Shown: positions 23,809 to 33,998, numbered from the stretch's first letter. The stretch: 64,000 nt of DNA from Amycolatopsis rifamycinica (GCF_000695625.1 NZ_JMQI01000019.1:46254-110253), one strand, 5' to 3'. Notes: generated from the sequence alone by a model not told the origin. A program made the numbers and translations.

Positions 23809-25047
23809 TCAGCGGGCGAAGACCCGGAGGTCGATCGAATCGCCGAGGCGGCGGTCGCCTGCCGCGTTCGGGTGGTAGCAGTCGGTGCGCCAGTCCGCGC
23901 GGATCACCGTCGGGTCGGCCGGGTCGCGCAGCACGGCGTCGAAGTCGAGCACCGCGTCGAACGTCCCCGACGTGCGGATCCACGTGTTCACCGCGAGCCG
24001 GGCCTGCTCCTTCGCGCTGCCGGCCGCGTTGCACATCGGCAGGACCGTCGCGCCGACGATCCGGCGCCCCGCCGCGTGCACGCGCCCGGCGATGGTGCGC
24101 ATGGCGTCGACGACCTGCGCCGCCGGCGCGGGCGGTGCGTTGTCGCCGCCGCCGAGGTCGTTCGTGCCCTCCAGCAGCAGGACGTACCGCACGCCAGGCA
24201 GGGAGAGCACGTCGCGGTCGAGCCGGAGCGGCGCGGGCGGGCCACAGCACTGGCCGGTGGGGTCGTACGGGTTCGGCTGGACACTGACGGTGTTGCCGCT
24301 GATCCCCGCGTTGGCCACCGACAGCCGCCGCGACGGCGGGAGCGTGCCGATGCGCTCGGCGAGCACGTCGGTCCAGCGCGGACCGCCGCCGAAGGCGTTG
24401 TAGCCGTCGGTGATCGAGTCGCCGAGCGCGACGATCGTGCCGCGGGCGGGCGACACGGCGCTGATCGCGTCGGCCCACCACAGGACACCGGGCGCGAAGG
24501 GCCCGTACGCGCTCCCCGACTCGTCCGCGCCGGCGTCGCCGGGCCCGGCGGAGGTGAACGACCCCGGTGTGTCCTTCTCCGGTGGCGGGAAGGTGTGGTC
24601 GTTGACCGGCGCCCCCGGCGCGTACACGCTCACCGCGACGTGGTCGCCGCGCCGGACCGGCAGCGGCAGCGGATCGGTCCACGCGCTCGCGCCGGGCGGG
24701 ATCGTCACCGCGTGCCGGAAGCCGAACGTGGCCCGGCGGTTCGATCTCGGCGCCAGCGCGGGCGAGTCCGTCGACGGCTGCCGGCCGACCCACACCGACC
24801 GCACGGTCATCGCGGTACCGCCGAAGGGATTGCTCAGCCGGACCCGCAGGGCCGTCCCGGTCGCGGTCACGGTGAGCACGTTGCGGACGGTGACGTCGGG
24901 GGCGGTGCCGTGCACGCCTTGGAGCGCGGACTCGGTCAGGGTCACCCACCCCGGTGGAGCACCGTGCGAGGGCGCCGCTTCCGCCGTCACCGGGCTCAGC
25001 AGCGACGCGGAAACGGCCAGGACCACTGCGGTTCGGCGCAGGCGCAT
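23809..25047 (-). CDS. Secreted SGNH/GDSL-family hydrolase
   Basis: 412 residues. The signal peptide ends at AEA near residue 24. The SGNH domain spans roughly residues 190-412: block I GDSITDGYNAF (nucleophile Ser), block III GTNDLGG, and block V DCYHPNAAGD with the Asp-His pair. The preceding 160 residues form a beta-rich domain of the kind found in actinomycete rhamnogalacturonan acetylesterase-like or lipase-like proteins. It may deacetylate polysaccharides or esters outside the cell. ATG at 25047 has AAAGGA 8 nt upstream. Located between LacI-controlled sugar genes and the arabinofuranosidase. Confidence 0.85.
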   Translation of the reverse strand: MRLRRTAVVLAVSASLLSPVTAEAAPSHGAPPGWVTLTESALQGVHGTAPDVTVRNVLTVTATGTALRVRLSNPFGGTAMTVRSVWVGRQPSTDSPALAPRSNRRATFGFRHAVTIPPGASAWTDPLPLPVRRGDHVAVSVYAPGAPVNDHTFPPPEKDTPGSFTSAGPGDAGADESGSAYGPFAPGVLWWADAISAVSPARGTIVALGDSITDGYNAFGGGPRWTDVLAERIGTLPPSRRLSVANAGISGNTVSVQPNPYDPTGQCCGPPAPLRLDRDVLSLPGVRYVLLLEGTNDLGGGDNAPPAPAAQVVDAMRTIAGRVHAAGRRIVGATVLPMCNAAGSAKEQARLAVNTWIRTSGTFDAVLDFDAVLRDPADPTVIRADWRTDCYHPNAAGDRRLGDSIDLRVFAR

Positions 25048-25175
25048 CCGAGGCGTCCTTTCTGGTGCTGAGAAGACGACCGGCCGGCCAGCCCCGTCAT
25101 GTCCAAGACAACACTTTCCGCCGGAGCGCTCTCCGCCGAGCGTAACCCAGGTTTCGCGGTCCCGGCAAGACACCG

Positions 25176-25187
25176 GAAAGCGCTCTC
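25176..25187. promoter_or_regulatory. Possible LacI-type operator upstream of the SGNH gene
   Basis: GAAAGCGCTCTC is a 12-bp near-palindrome (one mismatch pair) around AGCGCT, the core also seen upstream of the GH54 gene. It lies 129 bp upstream of the SGNH start and next to the GH54 terminator. Confidence 0.35.
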
Positions 25188-25191
25188 ACGG

Positions 25192-25216
25192 GCCCCGCCC
25201 GATTGCCGGGCGGGGC
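25192..25216 (-). terminator. Terminator of the GH54 arabinofuranosidase gene
   Basis: Exact 10-bp stem GCCCCGCCCG / CGGGCGGGGC with a 5-nt loop ATTGC, 19 bp after the stop codon at 25236. Confidence 0.8.
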
Positions 25217-25235
25217 GCGTGACGGGCGTTGGCGA

Positions 25236-26792
25236 TCAGGACGCCCACGGTGAGCTGACGAGCCAGCTCACGTCGTCGCTGTAGGCGTTGGCGCTGTCGA
25301 ACGTGTTCGACCCGCCGTTGGCGGCGATGTAGACGATGTTGTCGTAGTGGCGGACGTACCGGTCGGAGAAGTTGAGCGACCGGAGCGAGGCACCCTGGCC
25401 GTTGCGGCCGGCCTCCGGGCAGAACGTCGCGTCCTGGGCGAACAGCGCGCTGCCGTCGTTGGCCTGCAGGTACAGCCGGTAGTTCTGGTGCCGCAGGTAC
25501 TGACCGGCCGCGTTCTTCGACTCGAACGACACGCACGAGCCGCTGCCGAGTCCGGTTCGGACGGTCCAGGACGCGTTGCCCTTCTCCGTGGCCGAACTGC
25601 CGCTGCCGATGACCGCGGTGTCCACAGTGGAGCCGGTGTGGTGGATGTAGCGGTCGGTGCAGCAGGCGGTGGTGGCGCGCAGCGAGACGGACGTGCCCGG
25701 CGTCAGGCCGGTGTTCACGGAGCTCGTGGCGTAACCGGCCGCGGTGATGTTGGCCTGCACCGCGTTTTCCGTGGCGTCCGAGGGATAACCGGACGTCATC
25801 ACGCCTTCGTAGAACGTGCCGCGGGCGCCGACGCTGTTGTCACCGCCGATGCCCAGGATGATCGCGCCTTCCTTCTTCATCGGGTTGTAGCCCGCGACGT
25901 TCGGGCGCACGCCGTCGTAGAAGGTGGACACGCCGCCGGACTGGGCGTTGCCGCCGCGGATGGCCCAGTGGTTGGGGCCGCCCTTGACGATGGCGGTCAG
26001 GAAGCGGTGGCTGATGCTCGGGTCGTTGGCGTTGTAGTGCTGGTTGACGCCGGAGAACAGGCCGTTCTCGAGGTCGGCCATGATCCACGGCCCGTTTCCG
26101 GCACCGTAGCCCCAGACCTTGATGTTGCCGAAGTAGATGGCTTCCATCGTGCCGTTGCCGTTGTCCCGGCTGTTGCGTTCGGCGTTGCCGTAGTCGAAGC
26201 AGCAGCCGCCGTTGTAGTGCGTGCCGTCGAAGATCGCGTACATGCCCTCCGGCTGGTCACCGGTCGCGATGCCGTTGGTGTTGTTGTTGCGGTAACCGGT
26301 TCCGGGCGCCACGTAGACGCCGTAGGCCTTGTGGCCGCCGACGGTGATGGGCGCCGCGGTGGCGTTGGCGAGGTTGTCGTAGCCGCCCGCGGCCGGCCCT
26401 TGGAACCCGCCGGGTGGCGCCTGCGTGAGGCGGTTGTTCCGGCCGGTCTGGTCGTAGATGACCGTGATCAGGCAGGTCGTGCCCGCGCAGAACGAATCCT
26501 GCGTCGACGCGTCGGCCACGCCACCCGCGGTCAAGGGGGCGATGTCGCGCGTGGTGTTGTCGGACGCGCGCCGGACTTGGTACAGCGGACCGGTGTAGGC
26601 GCCGTACAGGGCCCGGGTGGTGGAGTGCGCGGCCACGCACGGCGTGCCGCCGGCCGCGTAGATGTCGCACGGCCCTTGCGTGGCCGCCTGGGACGTACCG
26701 CCGCCGGCGATCAGGCCGGTGACGAGGGTGCCGGCGGCGATGAGGGTCGCCGCGATGGCGCGTGGACGGGCATATCTCGGCTGTCGTGCCAT
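25236..26792 (-). CDS. Secreted GH54 alpha-L-arabinofuranosidase with CBM42
   Basis: 518 residues, AbfB-like. The signal peptide ends around SQAATQG (near residue 37). The N-terminal catalytic GH54 domain (about 38-370) begins GPCDIYAAGGTPCVAAHSTT, has the nucleophile Glu in CCFDYGNAE and the acid/base Asp in IGGDNSVGARGTFYEG. The C-terminal CBM42 (about 375-518) has the repeated SLRATTACCTDRYIHH and SLRSLNFSDRYVRH units that bind arabinose side chains. The enzyme removes arabinose from arabinoxylan or arabinan. ATG at 26792 has GGGAG upstream. Single-gene unit with its own operator and terminator. Confidence 0.93.
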   Translation of the reverse strand: MARQPRYARPRAIAATLIAAGTLVTGLIAGGGTSQAATQGPCDIYAAGGTPCVAAHSTTRALYGAYTGPLYQVRRASDNTTRDIAPLTAGGVADASTQDSFCAGTTCLITVIYDQTGRNNRLTQAPPGGFQGPAAGGYDNLANATAAPITVGGHKAYGVYVAPGTGYRNNNTNGIATGDQPEGMYAIFDGTHYNGGCCFDYGNAERNSRDNGNGTMEAIYFGNIKVWGYGAGNGPWIMADLENGLFSGVNQHYNANDPSISHRFLTAIVKGGPNHWAIRGGNAQSGGVSTFYDGVRPNVAGYNPMKKEGAIILGIGGDNSVGARGTFYEGVMTSGYPSDATENAVQANITAAGYATSSVNTGLTPGTSVSLRATTACCTDRYIHHTGSTVDTAVIGSGSSATEKGNASWTVRTGLGSGSCVSFESKNAAGQYLRHQNYRLYLQANDGSALFAQDATFCPEAGRNGQGASLRSLNFSDRYVRHYDNIVYIAANGGSNTFDSANAYSDDVSWLVSSPWAS

Positions 26793-26906
26793 GGGTGAAC
26801 TCCCGCTGGGGTACGGAAATCGTCGAATTCGACAGGGGCGCGGGCCGGCGACGGTGCCAACCTCCTCCTCGATCACCGACACGCAGGAACGGCACAAGCG
26901 GAGCGA

Positions 26907-26922
26907 TTGTGAGCGCTAACAT
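26907..26922. promoter_or_regulatory. LacI-family operator upstream of GH54
   Basis: TTGTGAGCGCTAACAT contains TGTGAGCGCTAACA, a 14-bp near-palindrome (one mismatch) of the type bound by LacI-family regulators of hemicellulose genes in actinomycetes. It lies 115 bp upstream of the ATG. It differs from the AACCGG operators at 22.4 kb, so another regulator, encoded elsewhere, is implied. Confidence 0.6.
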
Positions 26923-27098
26923 AACGCCCGCGCGGACGGAGTGCAATGGCCGGTTTTCCCGCCGCGGACGGAATCGGACACGACGGATCCGTTGGCTCCC
27001 TTGCCCTCCGCGCCCCCGCGTGCCTGCCAGCGGACGCGGCCGGGTCGCCGCACCGGGCGGTAAGAGTTCGGTAACCACCGGACGGGCCGGGCGGCCGA

Positions 27099-27104
27099 TA
27101 CCGT
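27099..27104 (+). promoter_or_regulatory. -10 box TACCGT, leaderless
   Basis: TACCGT ends 6 nt before the ATG at 27111, the spacing of leaderless actinobacterial transcripts. No convincing -35 box is seen. Confidence 0.4.
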
Positions 27105-27110
27105 CGGGCG

Positions 27111-27707
27111 ATGCTTCACTCTCGATGGTCGCGTGCCGCCGGGTACGCCGCACCCGGACTCGCGCTGGCGGCGTCCGGTCTGGCCCATCCCCTCGCGCTC
27201 GGCCCGGCGAGCGCGCCGTGGTGGACCACCCTGCACGTCGTCCTGCTGCCGGTGTTCCCCTTGCTCGCGGTGGCGCAGTGGCTGCTGCTCTCGTCCGCAC
27301 CCGCGGCGCTGCGCCGTCCGGGCCGCCTCGCGGCGTTCGGGTTCGCGGCGTTCTACGGCGGCCTCGACGCCGTGGCCGGCATCGCCGCCGGAACCGTGGT
27401 CCACACCGAGCACGCCGTCACCCCGGTCACCGGAGCGGTGTTCGGCATCGGTGACACGCTCGGCCACATCGGCGCGCTCTGCTTTCTCGCAGCCAATGCC
27501 CTGATCGTCGCGGCGGTCGCGCGGGAAGCTTCGTGGCGCGCCGCACCGGGAGCCGCGGTGCTGCTGGCCGCCAGTGTTTCCTTCTTCGACAGCCACATCT
27601 TCTGGCCGCGGGGCGTGCTGACGATGCTGGTCGTCGCGGCGGGGATGTTCCTGCTCGCCGCGGCCCGGAAACCGTTGCCCGCCAAGACGTCCGGCTCGAC
27701 CGGCTAG
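27111..27707 (+). CDS. Hypothetical multi-pass membrane protein
   Basis: 198 residues, not recognised. About five hydrophobic helices are visible (for example LHVVLLPVFPLLAVAQWLLL and GVLTMLVVAAGMFLLAA), with conserved-looking Gly-rich segments (AAFYGGLDAVAGIAAGTVV, GIGDTLGHIGAL) that suggest a packed helical bundle. The gene is read without a Shine-Dalgarno sequence. It is followed after 20 bp by an IS5-family remnant, so the natural downstream context has been lost. Confidence 0.7.
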   Translation: MLHSRWSRAAGYAAPGLALAASGLAHPLALGPASAPWWTTLHVVLLPVFPLLAVAQWLLLSSAPAALRRPGRLAAFGFAAFYGGLDAVAGIAAGTVVHTEHAVTPVTGAVFGIGDTLGHIGALCFLAANALIVAAVAREASWRAAPGAAVLLAASVSFFDSHIFWPRGVLTMLVVAAGMFLLAAARKPLPAKTSGSTG

Positions 27708-27727
27708 GGCGAGTCCGGTAATGGCGT

Positions 27728-27869
27728 GCTGAGCACCGAGATCCATCTTGCTGTCGAAGGGCAAGGCCTGCCGGTCCGGATCCTGCTCACCCCCGGCCCA
27801 GCCACCCGCTACGCCAAGCCATCGCCGCCGTCGTCCTCCGGCTCCGATGACTTACAGGACAGCTCCTAG
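27728..27869 (+). mobile_element. Internally deleted IS5-family remnant
   Basis: Positions 27728-27800 match, with few changes, the segment at 63834-63900 that encodes STKIHLAVEGRGLPVRILLT. The remnant then jumps to a transposase C-terminus (QAIAAVVLRLR and stop) and ends with ACTTACAGGACA (27850-27861). That 12-mer is the exact reverse complement of TGTCCTGTAAGT in the left end of the element at 63370. The middle and 5' parts of the transposase are missing, so it cannot move by itself. Confidence 0.8.
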
Positions 27870-27876
27870 GCCAGCG

Positions 27877-28293
27877 TCACGCGCCGGCGGCTTTCGCCGC
27901 GTCGTACCGCGCCTGGGCCGCCGCGACGCCGGGCACGCTCGCCTCCAGGACCTCGATCAGTCCCGCCAGCCGCTGGGCGACTTCGCGTCCGGCGGGTGTG
28001 AGGCTGTACTCCACGTGCGGCGGGATCGTCGGCCGCGCCTCCCGGTGCACGAACCCGTCGCGCTCCAGCGCCTGCAGCGTCTGGGCGAGCATCTTCTCGC
28101 TGACCCCCTGCACCCGGCGGCGCAGCGCGTTGAACCGGAACACGCCGTCGTTGAGCGCGACGAGCGCCAGCACACCCCACCGCCCGGTCACGTGCTCCAG
28201 CACGGCCCGGGACGCGCACGCGGCACTGAACACGTCGGCGACCAGCGCCTCGTGCTCGGCGTCGGGCACGCCGTCGGCTCGTTGTCCATCCAC
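27877..28293 (-). CDS. HxlR-family redox-type transcriptional regulator (QorR-like)
   Basis: 138 residues, single winged-helix HxlR domain (CASRAVLEHVTGRWGVLALVAL, FNALRRRVQGVSEKMLAQTLQALERDG, PHVEYSLTPAGREV). One cysteine, Cys26, lies just before the first core helix, the position used for thiol sensing by YodB/QorR-type repressors. Divergent from a QorB-like quinone reductase, as in Corynebacterium qorR/qor2. The GTG at 28293 follows a TAGTAT box by 6 nt and is probably leaderless. Predicted repressor of its neighbour, relieved by quinones or diamide-type stress. Confidence 0.88.
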   Translation of the reverse strand: MDGQRADGVPDAEHEALVADVFSAACASRAVLEHVTGRWGVLALVALNDGVFRFNALRRRVQGVSEKMLAQTLQALERDGFVHREARPTIPPHVEYSLTPAGREVAQRLAGLIEVLEASVPGVAAAQARYDAAKAAGA

Positions 28294-28350
28294 GCCTCGA
28301 TACTACCCAAGAGTTTGCACAATGGATGTGACGGCACTAACAATCAGTTG

Positions 28351-28371
28351 GTACTTTCTAAAAGTTAGTAC
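28351..28371. promoter_or_regulatory. HxlR operator candidate
   Basis: GTACT-N11-AGTAC (28351-28355 and 28367-28371) is an inverted repeat of the type bound by HxlR/YodB regulators, centred 52 bp upstream of the qorB-like ATG. Confidence 0.55.
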
Positions 28372-28412
28372 ATGCTCCAGAGACCAGTTACTTGAACCTT
28401 CAAGGAGTTCTC

Positions 28413-29270
28413 ATGATCGTCGTCACCGGCGCCACCGGCCACCTCGGCCGGCTCGTCGTCGAAGGCCTGCTCGAGAAGCTGCCCGCCGACCAGGTCGTCG
28501 CCGCGGTGCGCACTCCGGAGAAGGCCGCCGACCTCGCCGAACGCGGTGTCGAGGTCCGCCGCGCGGACTACTCCGACCCGGAAAGCCTGGTCGCCGCGCT
28601 CAAGGGCGCCGACAAGGTGCTGCTGGTCTCGAGCAGCGAGGTCGGTCAGCGCGTCGCCCAGCACCAGGCGGTCGTCGACGCGGCCGGGCAGGCCGGCGTC
28701 CGCCACCTCGTCTACACCAGCGCGCCGCGGGCGACGACGTCGGCGCTCGTGCTGGCCCCGGAGCACAAGGCGACCGAGGAACTGATCCAGGCCTCCGGCC
28801 TGCCCGCCACGATCCTGCGCAACAACTGGTACAACGAGAACTACGCCGACACGATCAAGCAGGCCGCCCAAACCGGCAGCTTCGTCGGCAGCGCCGGTGA
28901 CGGCCGCGTCGCCAGCGCCACGCGGGCCGACTACGCCGCGGCCGCGGTCGCGGTGCTGACCGGCGAAGGCCACGAAGGCAAGATCTATGAACTCGCCGGC
29001 GACGCCACCTGGACGAACGCGGACCTCGCCGCCGAGATCGGCAAGGCGACCGGCCGCGAGATCACCTACGTCGACCTGCCGGCCGACGAGCACGTCAAGG
29101 CACTGACCGATGCGGGTCTCCCGGAGCAGGTGGCCGGCTTCCTCGCCGCGCTGGACGCCGGCATCAAGGACGGCTTGCTCGCCGAGACCACGCCCGACCT
29201 GCGTACCCTGATCGGGCGCCCCAGCACGCCGATCGGCGTCACCGTGGCCGAGGTCGTCGGCACGCTCTGA
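28413..29270 (+). CDS. NmrA/SDR-type NAD(P)H:quinone oxidoreductase (QorB-like)
   Basis: 285 residues, atypical SDR. The nucleotide-binding TGATGHLGRLVVEGLL is at the N-terminus, then DYSDPESLVAALKGADKVLLVSSSE, the substrate-side ILRNNWYNENY, and a C-terminal LAAEIGKATGREITYVDLP. Type-2 quinone reductases of this group detoxify quinones with NADPH. ATG at 28413 has a strong AAGGAG 6 nt upstream; an ATG at 28392 lacks one. Regulated, by position, by the divergent HxlR protein. Confidence 0.88.
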   Translation: MIVVTGATGHLGRLVVEGLLEKLPADQVVAAVRTPEKAADLAERGVEVRRADYSDPESLVAALKGADKVLLVSSSEVGQRVAQHQAVVDAAGQAGVRHLVYTSAPRATTSALVLAPEHKATEELIQASGLPATILRNNWYNENYADTIKQAAQTGSFVGSAGDGRVASATRADYAAAAVAVLTGEGHEGKIYELAGDATWTNADLAAEIGKATGREITYVDLPADEHVKALTDAGLPEQVAGFLAALDAGIKDGLLAETTPDLRTLIGRPSTPIGVTVAEVVGTL

Positions 29271-29280
29271 ACCACGCCAC

Positions 29281-29311
29281 GGTGGGGAGCCTCCTGGCGG
29301 GGCTCCCCACC
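29281..29311. terminator. Terminator of the qorB-like gene
   Basis: Exact 11-bp stem GGTGGGGAGCC / GGCTCCCCACC with a 9-nt loop, 10 bp after the stop. It probably also serves the small convergent gene. Confidence 0.8.
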
Positions 29312-29315
29312 GGCG

Positions 29316-29537
29316 TCATCCCGGCCGGCCGGGATGACGCCGCGAAACGCTGTTCTCCCGCAACGGCGGCTGCCACACCCGGGGTTCGGGGGACTCGCCG
29401 TCGTCGCCGGGCTGGTCGAGCGGGTCGGTCCCGTTCTGCCAGCGAGCCCAGTGAGCCGCGCACATCCTCCGCCAGAGGGCCGGCTCGTCGCACTGGTACC
29501 GCCGGCAGGTCGGCACCCGCTGCTGGTGATCGCTCAC
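29316..29537 (-). CDS. Small Cys/His-rich protein, putative zinc finger
   Basis: 73 residues, no named family. It contains C-x4-C-x9-C-x2-H followed by ARW (CRRYQCDEPALWRRMCAAHW), a pattern seen in small zinc-binding modules often attached to HNH nucleases or DNA-binding proteins. The GTG at 29537 was chosen because GTGGAG lies 6 nt upstream; an earlier GTG at 29549 is possible. The C-terminal tail is Pro/Arg-rich. It stands alone between convergent and divergent neighbours. Likely real because of the motif and ribosome-binding site, but short. Confidence 0.5.
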   Translation of the reverse strand: MSDHQQRVPTCRRYQCDEPALWRRMCAAHWARWQNGTDPLDQPGDDGESPEPRVWQPPLRENSVSRRHPGRPG

Positions 29538-29720
29538 GTATCGCTCCACTCGCCATCGAACGTTCCGCGTTCAACTACCACAGCGACGGTGGCGTTGTCG
29601 ATCCTCTCCTCCCCGGCGCGGGCAGCGGGAGATGCGGGTGATTAACCGTCCGCTAACCGGGAAAGCCCCCTGGACCGCCGGCCCCCGCCGGCACCACCCC
29701 GGACGACGGAGGGAATTCTC

Positions 29721-30587
29721 GTGTTCCGTCACACGAAGCTGCTGCAGTTCGAAGCCAAGCCCGAAAAGCCGGACGCCGTCTACGCCCGCAAGCTCCAGGA
29801 ACTCATCGGCGGCGCGTTCGGTGAGATGACCGTGACGATGCAGTACCTGTTCCAGGGCTGGAACTGCCGCATCGAAGGCAAGTACAAAGACCTGATCATG
29901 GACACCGCGACCGAGGAAATCGGCCACGTCGAAATGCTCGCCACCATGGTCGCCCGCCTGCTCGAAGGCGCCCCCGCGACCGTCACCGCCGAAGCCGTCA
30001 AGGACCCGGTGATGGCCGCGACGATCGGCGGGATGGACGTCCAGCAGGCCATCGTCGGCGGCGGCGGGGCGCTGCCCGCCGACAGCAACGGCTACCCCTG
30101 GAACGGCAAGTACATCGTCGCCTCCGGCAACCTGCTCGCCGACTTCCGCGCCAACGTCGCCGCCGAAGCGCAGGGGCGGCTGCAGACCGCCCGGCTGTAC
30201 AACATGACCGACGACCCGGGTGTCAAGGCGATGCTCCAGTTCAACCTCGCCCGTGACACCGTCCACCAGAAGCAGTGGCTGGCCGCGATCGAAGAGCTCC
30301 AGGCCGACGGGTTGGAAGGCGACATCGCCCCCGGCGCACTGCTCGACGAAGAAGACCAGACCCACAACCACACGATCTGGCACCTCTCCGACGGCCCCGA
30401 CGGCGCCAAGGGCGCCAGCTGGACCACCGGCGCCGGCATCGAGTACCTGATGGACCCCGAACCGCTCGGCGGCCCCGGCACCGCGCCGAAGCCCGACCCG
30501 GCGCTCTTCGGCACCTACGCACCCCTGCAGGACGCCAAGGGCACGGCCAAGGGCAAGGCCAAGGAACTCAAGAACAAGCTGACCTGA
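29721..30587 (+). CDS. Manganese-containing catalase
   Basis: 288 residues, non-haem di-manganese catalase. The ferritin-like four-helix bundle carries metal ligands in GEMTVTMQYLFQGW (Glu near 35), TEEIGHVEML (Glu and His near 67-70), AEAQGRLQTARLYNMTDDP (Glu near 148) and ARDTVHQKQW (His near 182). It converts hydrogen peroxide to water and oxygen in the cytosol. The C-terminal tail is Lys-rich and variable. GTG at 29721 has GGAGGGA upstream. First gene of the 29.7-50.8 kb stress region. Confidence 0.92.
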   Translation: MFRHTKLLQFEAKPEKPDAVYARKLQELIGGAFGEMTVTMQYLFQGWNCRIEGKYKDLIMDTATEEIGHVEMLATMVARLLEGAPATVTAEAVKDPVMAATIGGMDVQQAIVGGGGALPADSNGYPWNGKYIVASGNLLADFRANVAAEAQGRLQTARLYNMTDDPGVKAMLQFNLARDTVHQKQWLAAIEELQADGLEGDIAPGALLDEEDQTHNHTIWHLSDGPDGAKGASWTTGAGIEYLMDPEPLGGPGTAPKPDPALFGTYAPLQDAKGTAKGKAKELKNKLT

Positions 30588-30673
30588 CGCCCACCGGCGA
30601 TCGGCGCGGGACCGTTGAACGCACAGCGGTCCCGCGCCGGGTGGTGCGTCCGGGTGAGGAGGGCGACGTCACG

Positions 30674-30699
30674 GTGTCCGGGGCGGCCGGGGTGGGTAT
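30674..30699 (+). promoter_or_regulatory. Sigma-B-type promoter of glgX
   Basis: GTGT (30674-30677), 16-bp spacer, GGGTAT (30694-30699), 34 bp upstream of the GTG start. The GGGTA(T/C) -10 box is the mark of SigB/SigF-group general-stress sigma factors. Confidence 0.55.
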
Positions 30700-30733
30700 C
30701 CCGGGTCGAGATCCCTCGCACAGTGGAGGCCCA

Positions 30734-32914
<2,181 letters not shown>

Positions 32915-32921
32915 CACCGCT

Positions 32922-32975
32922 CACGCGGGGTAGCCGGGACGGGCCGGGCCGACGCGGCCCGGCTACCGCCGCGTG
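32922..32975 (+). terminator. Terminator of glgX
   Basis: Left arm 32922-32938 and right arm 32958-32975 pair over 17 bp with one bulged base, including GGTAGCCGGG / CCCGGCTACC. The 19-nt loop is itself GC-rich. It starts 8 bp after the glgX stop. Confidence 0.8.
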
Positions 32976-32991
32976 AACGGAAGGCACCCCC

Positions 32992-33432
32992 ATGGACAAG
33001 GCCACGTACCGCATCGAGGTCCACGCCCCGGCCCAGGCCTGCTACGACTGGTGGCGGCCGCTGACCCGGCTGCCGGAGATCTTCTCCGACGTCGAATCCG
33101 TCGAGGCGGTCACCGGCGACGAAACGCGGACGCGCTGGAAGGTGGCGGGCCCGGCCGGCTCCACCGTCGAGTGGGAAGCGCGGATCACCGAAGACGCCGC
33201 ACCGCACCGGCTCGCCTGGACCACGGTCGCGGAGTCCGACCCCGACGTCACCAACGCCGGCGTCGTCCTCTTCGAAGACCTGGGCGACGGGCGCACCGGA
33301 CTCGAAGTGAGCCTCGAGTACGCCCTGCCCGGCGGCAAGCTCGGAGAGGCGGTGGCCGCCCTGCTGGCGAATCCGCAGAACAAGGTGGAGCGGGCCTGCA
33401 CCGAGTTCAAGCGGATCATCGAAGCCCGGTAG
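32992..33432 (+). CDS. SRPBCC-family protein (cyclase/dehydrase-like)
   Basis: 146 residues, START-like fold: TYRIEVHAPAQACYDWWRPLTRLPEIFSDVESV at the N-terminus and a C-terminal long helix (VERACTEFKRIIEAR). Proteins of this group in actinomycetes are commonly linked to stress and membrane genes; the ligand is unknown. It begins 17 bp after the glgX hairpin. ATG at 32992; upstream purines are weak (GGAAGG, 10 nt). Confidence 0.8.
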   Translation: MDKATYRIEVHAPAQACYDWWRPLTRLPEIFSDVESVEAVTGDETRTRWKVAGPAGSTVEWEARITEDAAPHRLAWTTVAESDPDVTNAGVVLFEDLGDGRTGLEVSLEYALPGGKLGEAVAALLANPQNKVERACTEFKRIIEAR

Positions 33433-33518
33433 CCGGCGGTAGAGCACGGCGCGGGACGTCGGCGGGCCATGGTGAGGCAGCCGCCGACGTCCCCGGTGAC
33501 CACGCGGTGCGTGGCTCG

Positions 33519-33998
33519 TCAGCCGAGGCCGGGACCCCGGGTGGCGTGCGGGCCCGGACCGGCGGTGCGGCCGGCGCGGGCGGTGAGCAGGCCGAGGGCG
33601 ATCATGCCGACGCCGAGGCCGAGGTGCAGCCAGTTGTCCGCGGTGTTGACCGGCACGAAGTTCGCGTCGCTGCCGTGGTCGATGAGCAGCCCGTAGAGCC
33701 ACAGCACCAGGTAGACGGCACCGCCGACGATGAGGAACAGCCGGGCGCCGCGCGCGGTGCGGGCCGCGGCGAGGCCGGCGACGCCGAACAGCAGGTGGAC
33801 GATGTTGTGCAGCACCGAGACCATGAAGACGCCCAGCAGCATGGCCATCGAGTCGTGACCGGCGAAGCTCAGCTGGTCGTAGTCCGTCGTGATGCCCGGG
33901 ACGAAACCGAGCACGCCGACCAGCAGGAAGACGACCGCTACGACCGCGGCGGCGACCTGCACGGGGGTCCTGGTGCGGGTGGGGGAAGCGGTGGACAT
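33519..33998 (-). CDS. DUF4383 membrane protein
   Basis: 159 residues, four predicted membrane helices: VVAVVFLLVGVLGFVPG, LLGVFMVSVLHNIVHLLFGVAG, LFLIVGGAVYLVLWLYGLLI and NWLHLGLGVGMIALGLLTA. The HNIVHLLFG segment with two histidines is characteristic. DUF4383 proteins are common in actinobacteria and their function is unknown. It reads leftward from a sigma-B-like promoter at 34081-34105, which ties it to the stress genes around it. Confidence 0.85.
   Translation of the reverse strand: MSTASPTRTRTPVQVAAAVVAVVFLLVGVLGFVPGITTDYDQLSFAGHDSMAMLLGVFMVSVLHNIVHLLFGVAGLAAARTARGARLFLIVGGAVYLVLWLYGLLIDHGSDANFVPVNTADNWLHLGLGVGMIALGLLTARAGRTAGPGPHATRGPGLG

Larger units (their letters stand above)
26793..27110. 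other. 318-bp intergenic region between GH54 and membrane-protein genes
   Basis: It holds the GH54 operator (26907-26922) and the promoter of the rightward membrane-protein gene near 27099. No gene is supported; the open frames here are shadows with no start signal. Confidence 0.6.

Noticed and set aside
30275..30733. N-terminal extension of GlgX to 30275
   Set aside because: It would overlap the whole 3' end of the Mn catalase gene in another frame and lacks the GlgX N-terminal pattern; GTG 30734 has a good ribosome-binding site.
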